Shown: positions 9,946 to 17,944, counted from the first letter of the stretch. The stretch is DNA of 18,557 nucleotides from DAOTZS01 sp034434335 (GCA_034434335.1 DAOTZS010000145.1:1-18557); one strand, 5' to 3'. Program-made: numbers and translations. The notes: generated by a model not told the origin, from the sequence alone.

Positions 9946-11358
9946 CTACGCCTTCGTCAAGGCCTGGGCGTATAGGCCGGCATAGCCGCGACGCCGCTCC
10001 TCGGAGCTCAGGCCAGCGTTAACCTGGTCATCATACTTGCCGGCCAGCAGATCGCGGTAAAACTGATAATCTACCCCCTTGACCTTCTCGTCGTCGGGAA
10101 AACGGTGGTAGTTTTCCTTGGACATCAGGCTCTTGCCTTCGGCTATCAACTGAAAGCCGAGCGCCGAGCCCGGATAGGGCGCGTAGTAGGAGATGGACGG
10201 GTAGGCTCGTTTCATACGTTTGAGCATACGCATCGTCTTGAACGCGTCCTCGGGGGTCTCGCCAGGGATGCCCAGCATAATGTTAGCCCAGAACTTCGGT
10301 GGCTCGCGGCCCTCGCGCTCCATTTCATCCCCCAGGCGGTTGACCAGCTCGATGGTGAAATTGTTGTCTTCTTCAGTGCATTCCTTATTTAGCAGGCGCA
10401 AGATGCGGTCGCTTCCCGACTCAAAGCCGATCGAGATCAGGTTCCAGTTCGTCTCGCGCACCAGGGCCTCGAACAGGTCGGGCCACTGACGCACGGTGTC
10501 GGAGCGAGCCGCAGCCCAGTAGGGCCAAACCTTGCGTGCCCTGCGTGGGTACTTGTCGATCCACTCGCGCAGCCACCTGGGGTTCTGGAAAAACATCGAG
10601 TCGTGGATAACCACCGAGCCAACGCCGTACTTCTCGTCCAGGTAATTGAGCTCATCAATCACCATGTCCACGGGCCGGCGTCCCATGTTGGGGATGTAGG
10701 AACTCTCGTTGCAGAAAACGCACTGCCAGGGGCAGACACGGCTGGTGAGGATGGTAGCCACAGGCCCAGGCCCCCAGCCGCATTCTGGCTCCAGGGGCCA
10801 GCGCCATTTGAAGCGCCGGCGGATGCGCCAGCCCACGGGCTTGGGCCACAAGGTGCGGTCAATCATCGGCCACTCGGCCATGGAGCGCGCCCCTTCCCCC
10901 TGGAAAAGCCGTGGGAAGGCCGCGGGGTCCTTCACCAGTTCGACGATCACCTTCTCTCCGGGGCCCTGGCAGATCTTATCGAACTCTGCCACCTCCAACA
11001 TCTCGTCCGGCGCGACGCTGGCATGCATGCCGCCGACCAGCACAAGGCCATGGGGGTTGAGTTCCTTGAAGATCTGCGCAGACTTGCGAGCTACCGGGAA
11101 GGTATAGCTGCGCACATTCATGATCAACATATTGTAGCCGGCCAGTTGTCGGCGCAGTTGATGCCACGAAGTCACGGCGCGGGTCGAGTACAGGTCGGTG
11201 ATGATCCCGTTTTGGTGCAGGATAGTGCGCAAAAGGCCCAGGCCATGGTCTTGCCATTGCTCATGGGGGCCATCGGGATGCACCAGATCGCCCAGGTCAC
11301 CCAGGTCTAGCCAGGCGATCTGTGACTTCCTCCTTATCCAGGGCCACGATAAACTCAT
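9946..11358 (-). CDS. B12-binding-domain radical SAM protein
   Basis: This 470-residue protein has an N-terminal cobalamin-binding-like Rossmann region (GLVLVGGMHASVAPDE at about 104-119, then CQGPGEKVI) followed by a radical SAM domain. The cluster motif is CPWQCVFC (C209, C213, C216; C-x3-C-x2-C). Further signatures are ISIGFESGSDRIL, which matches the SAM-binding GxES region, and LGIPGETPED. The layout is that of the class B family, which includes methyltransferases and ring-forming enzymes; the substrate is unknown. The classical DxHxxG cobalamin motif is not evident. I chose the ATG at 11358, seven bases after GAGGTGA (11366-11372). An in-frame TTG at 11397 overlaps the -10 box of the likely promoter, so it cannot be the start. 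It is coupled to the 68-residue gene. Confidence 0.85.
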   Translation of the reverse strand: MSLSWPWIRRKSQIAWLDLGDLGDLVHPDGPHEQWQDHGLGLLRTILHQNGIITDLYSTRAVTSWHQLRRQLAGYNMLIMNVRSYTFPVARKSAQIFKELNPHGLVLVGGMHASVAPDEMLEVAEFDKICQGPGEKVIVELVKDPAAFPRLFQGEGARSMAEWPMIDRTLWPKPVGWRIRRRFKWRWPLEPECGWGPGPVATILTSRVCPWQCVFCNESSYIPNMGRRPVDMVIDELNYLDEKYGVGSVVIHDSMFFQNPRWLREWIDKYPRRARKVWPYWAAARSDTVRQWPDLFEALVRETNWNLISIGFESGSDRILRLLNKECTEEDNNFTIELVNRLGDEMEREGREPPKFWANIMLGIPGETPEDAFKTMRMLKRMKRAYPSISYYAPYPGSALGFQLIAEGKSLMSKENYHRFPDDEKVKGVDYQFYRDLLAGKYDDQVNAGLSSEERRRGYAGLYAQALTKA

Positions 11359-11396
11359 CTCTCGGTCACCTCTGTGTGGGTTTTTCGGGTGCTCCA

Positions 11397-11425
11397 ATTA
11401 TAGCATGCGGAGATAGCGAGAGCAA
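11397..11425 (-). promoter_or_regulatory. Promoter of the radical SAM operon
   Basis: On the minus strand, TATAAT (11402-11397) is preceded by TGC, an extended -10, and by TTGCTC 17 bases upstream. Transcription would start near 11390, leaving a leader of about 30 bases with the GAGGTGA site before the ATG at 11358. Confidence 0.6.
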
Positions 11426-11436
11426 CAGCACGGGGT

Positions 11437-11471
11437 AGGGGTAGCCGACGGCACTGCCGTCGGCTACCCCT
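11437..11471. repeat. 35-bp palindrome between divergent genes
   Basis: Arms 11437-11453 (AGGGGTAGCCGACGGCA) and 11455-11471 are perfect reverse complements around a single C. The element is bracketed by near-identical direct copies of ACAGCA(G)CGGGGTAGG at about 11425-11439 and 11480-11495. It lies between the two divergent promoters. Confidence 0.85.
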
Positions 11472-11506
11472 GCTGCGTCACAGCAGCGGGGTAGGAGATG
11501 TGGGGT

Positions 11507-11536
11507 TTGGGCCGGGCCCTTTTTCGCGGGTATAAT
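11507..11536 (+). promoter_or_regulatory. Promoter of the helicase gene, probably leaderless
   Basis: TATAAT (11531-11536) has TTGGGC (11507-11512) 18 bases upstream. The expected start site, about seven bases past the -10 box, coincides with the ATG at 11543. No Shine-Dalgarno sequence precedes that ATG, so the mRNA may be leaderless. Confidence 0.5.
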
Positions 11537-11542
11537 GGCAGC

Positions 11543-14227
11543 ATGTCCGTTGAGGGTGCCCTTCAGGCGCTGCGGATAGAACCCAGGTTTTCCCGCAACG
11601 TGATCAGGTGGGAAGAGGTGCCAGCGCGAGCCGCGCGCTACGCTCCCTTCCCACGCGAGCTGGATGGCCGGTTGATCAGCGCGCTGGCCGCGCGCGGGAT
11701 TGATCAGCTCTACACTCATCAGGCCGCGGCCATCCATGCAGCCCTGGCCGGCGAACACGTGGCCGTCGTCACCTCGCCGGCCAGCGGGAAGACCCTGTGC
11801 TACAATCTGCCTGTGCTCCAGCGCCTCTTGGCCGATCCAGCGAGCTGCGCCCTGTATCTTTTCCCCACCAAAGCACTGGCCCAGGATCAACTGGCGGAAC
11901 TGCGCGAACTGGTTACTCCTCTGGCGGGCCCACCGCTGCAGGTGGCCGTCTACGACGGCGATACACCGCCCGCGCAGCGCGGGCGCATCCGCTCCTCGGC
12001 CCGCATCGTGCTCTCCAATCCCGATATGCTTCACGTTGGCATCCTGCCTCAGCACCCGCGCTGGGCGGTGTTTTTCGCCAACCTGCGCACAGTGGTCATA
12101 GACGAGATGCACGTCTACCGTGGGGTTTTTGGCTCGCATATGGCCAATGTGTTACGACGCCTGCGTCGCATCTGCCACTTCTACGGCGCCGACCCCCATT
12201 TCATCCTGGCCTCGGCCACCATTGGCAACCCGGCAGAGCTGGCCCAGCGCCTGATCGAAGCGCCGGTGCGGGTGATCGGTCCCGATCTAGATGGCGCCCC
12301 ACGGGGCCCCAGGCACGTGATCTTTTACAACCCGCCCCTGCTTGACCCCGTCCTGGGCATCCGGCGCAGCAGCAGCCAGGAGGCTGCCGAGCTGGCTGCT
12401 CACTTCCTGGCCCACGGTGTGCAGACAATCGTATTCGCCCGTGCCAGGCTGACCACAGAACTGATCCTGACTTATTTGCGGGGGCTGGCAGCCACGACCG
12501 ACCCTCACGACTTGCCTCTCATTCGTGGCTATCGCGGAGGTTATCTCCCTTCAGAGCGCCGTGCCATCGAAAAGGGGTTGCGTGAGGGCAGGGTACACGC
12601 TGTGGTGGCTACTAACGCGTTAGAGCTGGGAATTGACATCGGCCAGCTTGAGGCGGCCCTGCTGGCCGGCTACCCAGGCACTGTCGCCAGCACCTGGCAG
12701 CAGATAGGCCGGGCAGGGCGTCGGCAATCTGCCGCGGTGGCGCTGCTCATCGCTGGCCCCGATGCGCTTGATCAATACATCATCACCCACCCCGATTACC
12801 TGCTGGCGCGCAACCCCGAACATGCCCTTGTCAACCCCGATAACGAGGTGATCCTGAGCGCGCACCTGGCCTGCGCCGCGGCCGAGCTTCCCCTCGCCGT
12901 GGACGAGGGCTTTGGTGGCCAGCCAGCCAGCTCTCTGCTTTCTAAGCTTGCCGAGGCTGGCCAGCTCTACCGGGCTGGAGGCCGCTTCTATTGGGCTGGC
13001 CGCGGCTCCCCGGCTGCCGCCATCAGCCTGCGTGCCAGCTCCGCCGACCGGGTGCTCATTCAGGTCTGCGATGCCGTCGGCCAACCCCAGGTGATCGGCG
13101 AGCTGGACCGGAGCAGCGTGCCCCTGTTACTATATGAGGGAGCGATCTATTTCCATGAGGGTGTTACCTATCGGGTTGAGCGCCTGGATTGGGCAGCCGG
13201 CCTGGCGATCGTGCGGCCGGTGGACGTGGATTACTATACCCTGCCCACTCTGAGCGAGCAGATCGAGGTACTGAGAGTACAAGAGGTGGCACTCAAGCCC
13301 GAGGCGCCCCGTAGCAATGCCCCCTCGAGTTGCCCCGACATGGGGTGGCCACCAGCAGACTTCGCGCTGGCGTGGGGTGATGTGCGGGTGGTCACCCAGG
13401 CCAATGGATACAAGATCCTGCGTCGGGGTACGCATGAGGTGTTGGGCTTTGGCCCCATAGAGCTGCCTCCACAAGAGGTGGAGACCCAGGCCTGCTGGCT
13501 GGTCCTCTCCCCCGAGCTGGTAGAGAGTCTGCGCCAGGCCAGTGCCTGGTTCTCTGACCCCAACGACTACGGGCCTGAGTGGCCAGCGCAGCGCGACGCC
13601 GCTCGCGCCCGCGATGGCTACCGCTGCCAGTGGTGTGGCGCGGCCGAACAGCCCGGCCGCCAGCACGACGTGCATCACAAGATCCCCTTGCGGGCCTTCG
13701 TGGCCGATCCCAGGCTGCGCCAGGGATTGCCTCCGGAGCTGGCCTGGCAGGCCGCCAACCGCCTGGACAACCTGGTCACCCTTTGCCCAAGCTGTCATCG
13801 CCGGGCCGAGATGGCCGTCCGCCTGCGCTCGGGCCTGAGCGGGGTGGCTGCGCTGCTGAGAGGTGTAGCGCCCCTCCACCTGATGTGCGATCCCCATGAC
13901 CTGGGGATGGTGATAGAGCCAGTTGCTGGGGCACCGGCAGCCGCTATCTCCCTGACGGGACCGACCATCACGTTCTATGATAGGGCGCCAGGGGGCGTCG
14001 GATATGCAGCGCACATGTTCAGGGTAATGCCTGAGCTGTTGCAAGCTGCCTACGAGGTCGCGACCGGATGTCTCTGCGAACGGGGTTGCCCGGCCTGCGT
14101 GGGCCCTGTGCTCGAACACGAATATGCTCTGGATGCCAAGGCCCTGGCCATCGCCCTTCTGGAACGCCTGTGGTCGGGGCGTACGCAGCAACTAGACGCC
14201 GCTCGCCCACATAGGGGGCAGGCGTGA
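11543..14227 (+). CDS. MrfA/YprA-like DExH helicase with internal HNH domain
   Basis: This is an 894-residue superfamily 2 helicase. Motifs are THQAAAI (Q-motif-like, 58-64), SPASGKT (Walker A, 78-84), DEMH (187-190), SAT (224-226) and QQIGRAGRR (386-394). The C-terminus has a DUF1998-like region (LHLMCDPHDLGM, YDRAPGGVGYAAHMF) and four clustered cysteines in CLCERGCPACVG (C843, C845, C849, C852), as in MrfA, a DNA-repair helicase. Between them an HNH nuclease motif is visible: CQWC (C695, C698), DVHHK (709-713), N743 and CPSCH (748-752). That makes the protein about 150 residues longer than Bacillus MrfA. I chose the ATG at 11543 because it fits the promoter. An in-frame ATG at 11498 lies upstream of the -10 box. 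The likely role is DNA repair or nucleic-acid defence in the cytoplasm. Confidence 0.88.
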   Translation: MSVEGALQALRIEPRFSRNVIRWEEVPARAARYAPFPRELDGRLISALAARGIDQLYTHQAAAIHAALAGEHVAVVTSPASGKTLCYNLPVLQRLLADPASCALYLFPTKALAQDQLAELRELVTPLAGPPLQVAVYDGDTPPAQRGRIRSSARIVLSNPDMLHVGILPQHPRWAVFFANLRTVVIDEMHVYRGVFGSHMANVLRRLRRICHFYGADPHFILASATIGNPAELAQRLIEAPVRVIGPDLDGAPRGPRHVIFYNPPLLDPVLGIRRSSSQEAAELAAHFLAHGVQTIVFARARLTTELILTYLRGLAATTDPHDLPLIRGYRGGYLPSERRAIEKGLREGRVHAVVATNALELGIDIGQLEAALLAGYPGTVASTWQQIGRAGRRQSAAVALLIAGPDALDQYIITHPDYLLARNPEHALVNPDNEVILSAHLACAAAELPLAVDEGFGGQPASSLLSKLAEAGQLYRAGGRFYWAGRGSPAAAISLRASSADRVLIQVCDAVGQPQVIGELDRSSVPLLLYEGAIYFHEGVTYRVERLDWAAGLAIVRPVDVDYYTLPTLSEQIEVLRVQEVALKPEAPRSNAPSSCPDMGWPPADFALAWGDVRVVTQANGYKILRRGTHEVLGFGPIELPPQEVETQACWLVLSPELVESLRQASAWFSDPNDYGPEWPAQRDAARARDGYRCQWCGAAEQPGRQHDVHHKIPLRAFVADPRLRQGLPPELAWQAANRLDNLVTLCPSCHRRAEMAVRLRSGLSGVAALLRGVAPLHLMCDPHDLGMVIEPVAGAPAAAISLTGPTITFYDRAPGGVGYAAHMFRVMPELLQAAYEVATGCLCERGCPACVGPVLEHEYALDAKALAIALLERLWSGRTQQLDAARPHRGQA

Positions 14228-14270
14228 GCGACTACGGGCTTTTGCTTCGCCACGCCCTGGCCGGCCTTGT

Positions 14271-14298
14271 TTGCCAATGGTCGCAAGCGTGCTATAAT
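14271..14298 (+). promoter_or_regulatory. Extended -10 promoter of the ceramide operon
   Basis: TTGCCA (14271-14276, 5/6) and a perfect TATAAT (14293-14298) are 16 bases apart, and TGC directly before the -10 box makes it an extended -10. It is the best promoter in the window. Transcription from about 14305 would give a leader of nearly 190 bases before the acyltransferase ATG at 14498. Confidence 0.7.
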
Positions 14299-14401
14299 GT
14301 GCTCGTCAGGCTATCTTCCTCGCCTGCATGGGGTCCGCTCCGGGGGTTTCTGGAGTCGTCAGACCCGCCGTATTTCCAGTCCTCTTATCTCCCTAACCCT
14401 C

Positions 14402-14429
14402 TTCTCTCCCAGCGCAGCGAGGGAGAGGG
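14402..14429 (+). repeat. Leader hairpin with CTCTCCC/GGGAGAG arms
   Basis: CTCTCCC (14404-14410) pairs with GGGAGAG (14421-14427), with two G-U pairs outside, around AGCGCAGCGA. It lies in the predicted 5' leader of the ceramide operon. The segment AGCGCAGCGAGGGAG matches 14 of 15 bases of 7396-7410 in the large hairpin. Confidence 0.6.
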
Positions 14430-14497
14430 CGCAAAAACGAGAAGGGTAACCATTGGAGCCTGTTGTATCCGGCTGTGCCAGGAGGGAAGGTCGGGCT

Positions 14498-15634
14498 ATG
14501 GGCGCTGCTCTTCAGATCGAACGGGTCACAGACAAAAGGGGTTTGCTGGCTTTCGTCAAGTTCCCCTTCAAGCTCTATCGCGGAGATCCTAACTGGGTTC
14601 CACCCCTGATCGAGGAGCGGTTGGACTTCTTTGATCCAGCCAGGAATCCTTTCTACGAGCATGCCCGTTATCAGCTCTTCCTGGCCCGTCGTGATGGTGA
14701 GCTGGTAGGCACGATCGGGGCCGTGGTGGACGAGAACCATAATGCGGTACATAATGAGTTGATGGGCGCCTTTGGCTTCTTCGAGACCGTTAACGATCAG
14801 GCGGTTGCCGATGCCCTGTTGGATGCTGCCGAGGGATGGGCGCGAGAGCAGGGGATGGCCATCATGCGGGGCCCCTACAACTTTTCTACCAACCAGGAGA
14901 TTGGCACCCTGGTGGACGGCTTTAATGAGCCTCCCATGGTGATGATGACTTATAACCCGCCCTACTACCCCGTGTTGATTGAAGCGCATGGCTATCGCAA
15001 GGCCATGGACGTCTATGCCTATATCTTCTATCTGGCGGAGGATATGAAGACGGCGCCTCCCAAGGTCTTTCACGTGGCCGAGAAGGCAGCCCAGAAGGCC
15101 GGCCTGCGAGTGCGCAAGGTGGATCTGCACCATTTCCACCGCGATGTGGAGAAGATCAAGCAGGTCTACAATCGGGCATGGCTGCGCAACTGGGGTTTTG
15201 TGCCAATGACCGATGCTGAGATTAACCATCTGGCTGCCAATCTCAGGCCGGTGGTAGATCCCAACCTGATCTTCATCGCTGAACTGGAAGATGGCACCCC
15301 CGTCGGGGTTTCGATGGCCCTGCCCGACCTGCACCAGGCCCTCAGGCTCTCCGGAGGGGGGCATATGTGGCCGTTTGGGCTGCTGAAGTTCCTGTGGTAC
15401 AGGCGCAAGGTAGATCAGGCGCGGCTGATGATCATGGGGATGGTGGAGGAGTATCGGGGCCGCGGGGCTGATGCCATCTTCTATGTCGAGACGGCACGCG
15501 CGGCGTTGGCCCGCGGCTACAAACGTATAGAGGCCTCGTGGATCCTGGAGAACAACACTATGATGAACCAGATCATTGAGCGGCTGGGCGGGCGGCGCTA
15601 TAAGACGTACCGGATCTATGAGAGGCCCCTATGA
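14498..15634 (+). CDS. GNAT-like acyltransferase, YghO/bacterial ceramide synthase-like
   Basis: This 378-residue protein is a probable N-acyltransferase of the YghO-like group that includes bacterial ceramide synthase (bCerS). It would attach a second acyl chain to a sphingoid base. Visible blocks are FVKFPFKLYRGDPNWVPPL near the N-terminus, RGPYNFSTNQEIGTLVDGF (about 124-143), MVMMTYNPPYYP just after, and a GNAT-like C-terminal half ending in ASWILENNTMMNQIIERLGG. No signal peptide or membrane helix is evident. I chose the ATG at 14498, with AAGG seven bases and GGAGG twelve bases upstream. An in-frame TTG at 14453 lacks a ribosome site. The stop overlaps the next gene as ATGA. Calling it bCerS depends on the neighbouring reductase and Spt genes, because the family alone is broader than ceramide synthesis. 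Confidence 0.75.
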   Translation: MGAALQIERVTDKRGLLAFVKFPFKLYRGDPNWVPPLIEERLDFFDPARNPFYEHARYQLFLARRDGELVGTIGAVVDENHNAVHNELMGAFGFFETVNDQAVADALLDAAEGWAREQGMAIMRGPYNFSTNQEIGTLVDGFNEPPMVMMTYNPPYYPVLIEAHGYRKAMDVYAYIFYLAEDMKTAPPKVFHVAEKAAQKAGLRVRKVDLHHFHRDVEKIKQVYNRAWLRNWGFVPMTDAEINHLAANLRPVVDPNLIFIAELEDGTPVGVSMALPDLHQALRLSGGGHMWPFGLLKFLWYRRKVDQARLMIMGMVEEYRGRGADAIFYVETARAALARGYKRIEASWILENNTMMNQIIERLGGRRYKTYRIYERPL

Positions 15635-16614
15635 AGGTACTGGTTACCGGCGGCACCGGTTTTATTGGCTCGCGGCTGGTGGGAGCTCTGGTGGAAGCCG
15701 GCCATGCGGTGCGGGTGTTGCGGCGGGCTAACTCCAGCTTGATCGGGCTGGAGGGCAAGCGTGTAGAGCACTGTATTGGCGATATCCTTGATGCAGGGGC
15801 TGTAGCCCAGGCGGTGGAAGGGGTGGACCTGGTTTTTCACGTCGCGGCTTTGTCTTCTTACTGGCGGGCGCGGCGTGCGGAGGTCTATCGGGTCAATGTG
15901 GATGGCACGCGCACGGTGATGGAGGCTTGCCTGCGTCTGCGGGTGCCACGTGTGGTGCATACCTCCTCGGTAGCGGCAATCGGCCTGGCACCCGATGGCC
16001 GTTGGGCCAACGAAGAGACCCCGTTCGACCGCCTTAGCGCCACCTTTGCCTACGCTGACAGCAAGCACCGCGCCGAGCTTGAAGTGCAGCGGGCTGTGGC
16101 GCGCGGGCTGCAGGCGGTGATTGTCAACCCGGCGGTAGTGATGGGCGCGGGGGACCACAACCTGGTATCAGGGAGCATGGTGATCCAATTTGCGCGGCGC
16201 CCTATTCTGGCGGTGCCACCAGGGGGTATATGTGTCGCCGATGTGGACGCCGTGGTGCAGGGGCACCTGGCCGCAGCCGAACGCGGGCGGGTGGGAGAGC
16301 GCTACATCCTGGGCGGCGAGAACCTTTCCTACTGGCAGGTAGGCCACATCATCGCCGAGGTGGTGGGCCGCCCGGCCCCACGCTGGATCATTCCGCGCTG
16401 GGTGTTGGGGCCGGCTGCCGCGGCGGTTGATCTGTTCAACCGCCTCAGCCGACGGCCACCGGTGGTCAACGGCGAGCAGCTCCGGCTCAGCGCGCACAAC
16501 TTCTTTTTCGACTCCAGCAAGGCCATACGCGAACTGGGTTATTCCCCATTACCTTTTCGCCTGGCTGTAGAGAAAGCCTATCGCTGGTATCGAGAGCACG
16601 GCTATCTGGCCTAG
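15631..16614 (+). CDS. Extended SDR reductase, CerR-like (probable 3-ketosphinganine/ceramide reductase)
   Basis: This is a 327-residue NAD(P)-dependent epimerase/dehydratase-family protein. The Rossmann dinucleotide motif is VTGGTGFIG (5-13, GxxGxxG), followed by HVAALS (70-75). The active site comprises TSS at 111-113 and Y141-x3-K145 in AYADSKHRAE. NPAVVMGAGD (166-175) is typical of dihydroflavonol-reductase-like and HpnA-like enzymes. Its start overlaps the acyltransferase stop (ATGA) and a PLP acyl-condensing enzyme follows 69 bases later. It therefore most likely reduces the 3-keto group of the sphingoid intermediate, as CerR does in Caulobacter. Alternatives are a hopanoid-associated sugar epimerase (HpnA) or another lipid reductase. 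No hopanoid gene is present nearby. Confidence 0.78.
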   Translation: MKVLVTGGTGFIGSRLVGALVEAGHAVRVLRRANSSLIGLEGKRVEHCIGDILDAGAVAQAVEGVDLVFHVAALSSYWRARRAEVYRVNVDGTRTVMEACLRLRVPRVVHTSSVAAIGLAPDGRWANEETPFDRLSATFAYADSKHRAELEVQRAVARGLQAVIVNPAVVMGAGDHNLVSGSMVIQFARRPILAVPPGGICVADVDAVVQGHLAAAERGRVGERYILGGENLSYWQVGHIIAEVVGRPAPRWIIPRWVLGPAAAAVDLFNRLSRRPPVVNGEQLRLSAHNFFFDSSKAIRELGYSPLPFRLAVEKAYRWYREHGYLA

Positions 16615-16683
16615 CTGCAGGCCGTCGCGGAGGATAACCAGCCAGGCGAAAAGTAGCTTGCAAAAGCATGGGAGGGGCGATTC

Positions 16684-17862
16684 GTGGACATTTTCGAGAA
16701 GTGCTATGGTTTTACACAGGCCAAGGAAGCCATCGCGGCCGGGATCTATCCGTACTTCATCCCGCTGACCGAGAATGAGGGCACGGAAGCGGTCTTCCGG
16801 GGTCATCGCCTGATCATGTGTGGGTCCAACAACTACCTGGGATTGACCACGCATCCCAAAGTGCGTCAGGCGGCGCTGGACGCCATCCAACGCTACGGGA
16901 CCAGTTGTACTGGCTCGCGTTTCCTGAACGGCAACCTGGAGCTCCATGAACAGTTGGAGCGCGAGCTGGCAGAATGGGTCGGCAAGGAGGCTGCGTTGGT
17001 CTTCTCGACAGGCATGCAAGTCAACCTGGGCACTATCAGCGCCCTGGTGGGCCGCGGGGACTACGTCATCCTGGATAAGGAGGACCATGCCAGCATTGTA
17101 GATGGTGCCAAGCTGAGCTGGGGCGAGACCAGGCGTTTTGCTCACAACGACATGGAAGAGTTGGAACGCCTGCTGGCCCGCCTTCCAGAGGACAAGGGTA
17201 AGCTGGTCGTGGTGGATGGGCTATACAGCATGGAGGGGGATATTGCGCCGCTGCCGCAAATCGTGGCGCTCTGTCGCAAGTATGGCGCACGCTTGATGGT
17301 GGATGATGCCCATGCCATGGGTGTGCTGGGCGGTGGGCGAGGCACCGCCGCCCACTACGGCCTCACCGACCAGGTGGACCTGATCATGTCCACCTTCAGC
17401 AAGTCCTTTGCTTCATTGGGTGGCTTTGTGGCGGGCGACGAAGCGGTAATCCACTACATCAAGCACCATGCCCGTTCTCTGATCTTCAGCGCCAGCATCC
17501 CACCGGCTAATGCCGCGGCCGCGCTGGCCGCGCTGCATGTCATGCGCGACGAGCCGGAACGCATCGAGCGCCTGAACCAGATTGCCGCGTATATGCGCAA
17601 AGGCTTCCAGCAACTGGGCTTCAATACCGGCAACTCTGTGACACCCATTATCCCGATCATTATTGGCGACCTGAACCTCACCATCCTGACGTGGCGTCTG
17701 CTGTTTGATGCAGGTGTTTTCGTGAATCCTGTCCTGTCGCCAGGTGTCCAGCCAGGGCGGGAATTGCTGCGCACCAGCTATATGGCCACTCATACTGACG
17801 AACAACTCAACCGCGTGCTGGATGCCTTCGAGAAAGTGGGCAAGCAGGTCGGCCTGATCTAG
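16684..17862 (+). CDS. spt: Serine palmitoyltransferase-like alpha-oxoamine synthase
   Basis: This 392-residue PLP enzyme condenses an amino acid with an acyl thioester. The call as serine palmitoyltransferase rests on close similarity, from memory, to bacterial Spt across the whole length: MCGSNNYLGLTTHPKV (45-60), GTSCTGSRFLNGNLELHEQL (72-91), VDGLYSMEGDIAPLP and HHARSLIFSASIPPAN. Active-site residues are in place: H135 stacking on PLP, D207 and H210 in VDDAHAMG, Schiff-base K240 in STFSKSFASLGG, and R363 in LLRTSYMATH. The start is GTG at 16684, eight bases after GGAGG (16671-16675). A gap of 69 bases separates it from the reductase gene, with no promoter visible. BioF and Kbl are relatives, but no biotin or threonine genes are nearby. 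It is cytoplasmic, the first committed step of sphingolipid synthesis. Confidence 0.87.
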   Translation: MDIFEKCYGFTQAKEAIAAGIYPYFIPLTENEGTEAVFRGHRLIMCGSNNYLGLTTHPKVRQAALDAIQRYGTSCTGSRFLNGNLELHEQLERELAEWVGKEAALVFSTGMQVNLGTISALVGRGDYVILDKEDHASIVDGAKLSWGETRRFAHNDMEELERLLARLPEDKGKLVVVDGLYSMEGDIAPLPQIVALCRKYGARLMVDDAHAMGVLGGGRGTAAHYGLTDQVDLIMSTFSKSFASLGGFVAGDEAVIHYIKHHARSLIFSASIPPANAAAALAALHVMRDEPERIERLNQIAAYMRKGFQQLGFNTGNSVTPIIPIIIGDLNLTILTWRLLFDAGVFVNPVLSPGVQPGRELLRTSYMATHTDEQLNRVLDAFEKVGKQVGLI

Positions 17863-17926
17863 AGCTGCTGGCCCGGCTCTATCTCCTGTCTCTGGCCCCT
17901 GCGCTTTGCCTTGTGTATTGCTGTAG

Positions 17927-17944
17927 GGCAAGCTTTAGCTTGCC
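17927..17944. repeat. GGCAAGCT palindrome, copy 1
   Basis: GGCAAGCT (17927-17934) and AGCTTGCC (17937-17944) pair perfectly around TT. It begins within CTGTAGGGCAAGCT (17921-17934), which is repeated exactly at 17962-17975. Confidence 0.8.

Noticed and set aside
11366..12139. Minus-strand open frame overlapping the helicase start and the radical SAM promoter
   Set aside because: It runs through the palindrome and both promoters and opposes the conserved helicase N-terminus.
13130..14191. Minus-strand open frame opposite the helicase C-terminus
   Set aside because: The plus strand encodes HNH and DUF1998-like motifs in one continuous frame. The antisense product is low in recognisable structure.
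14453..14498. TTG start giving 15 extra residues on the acyltransferase
   Set aside because: There is no ribosome site before it. The ATG at 14498 has purine-rich sites upstream and the extra residues look unlike the family.
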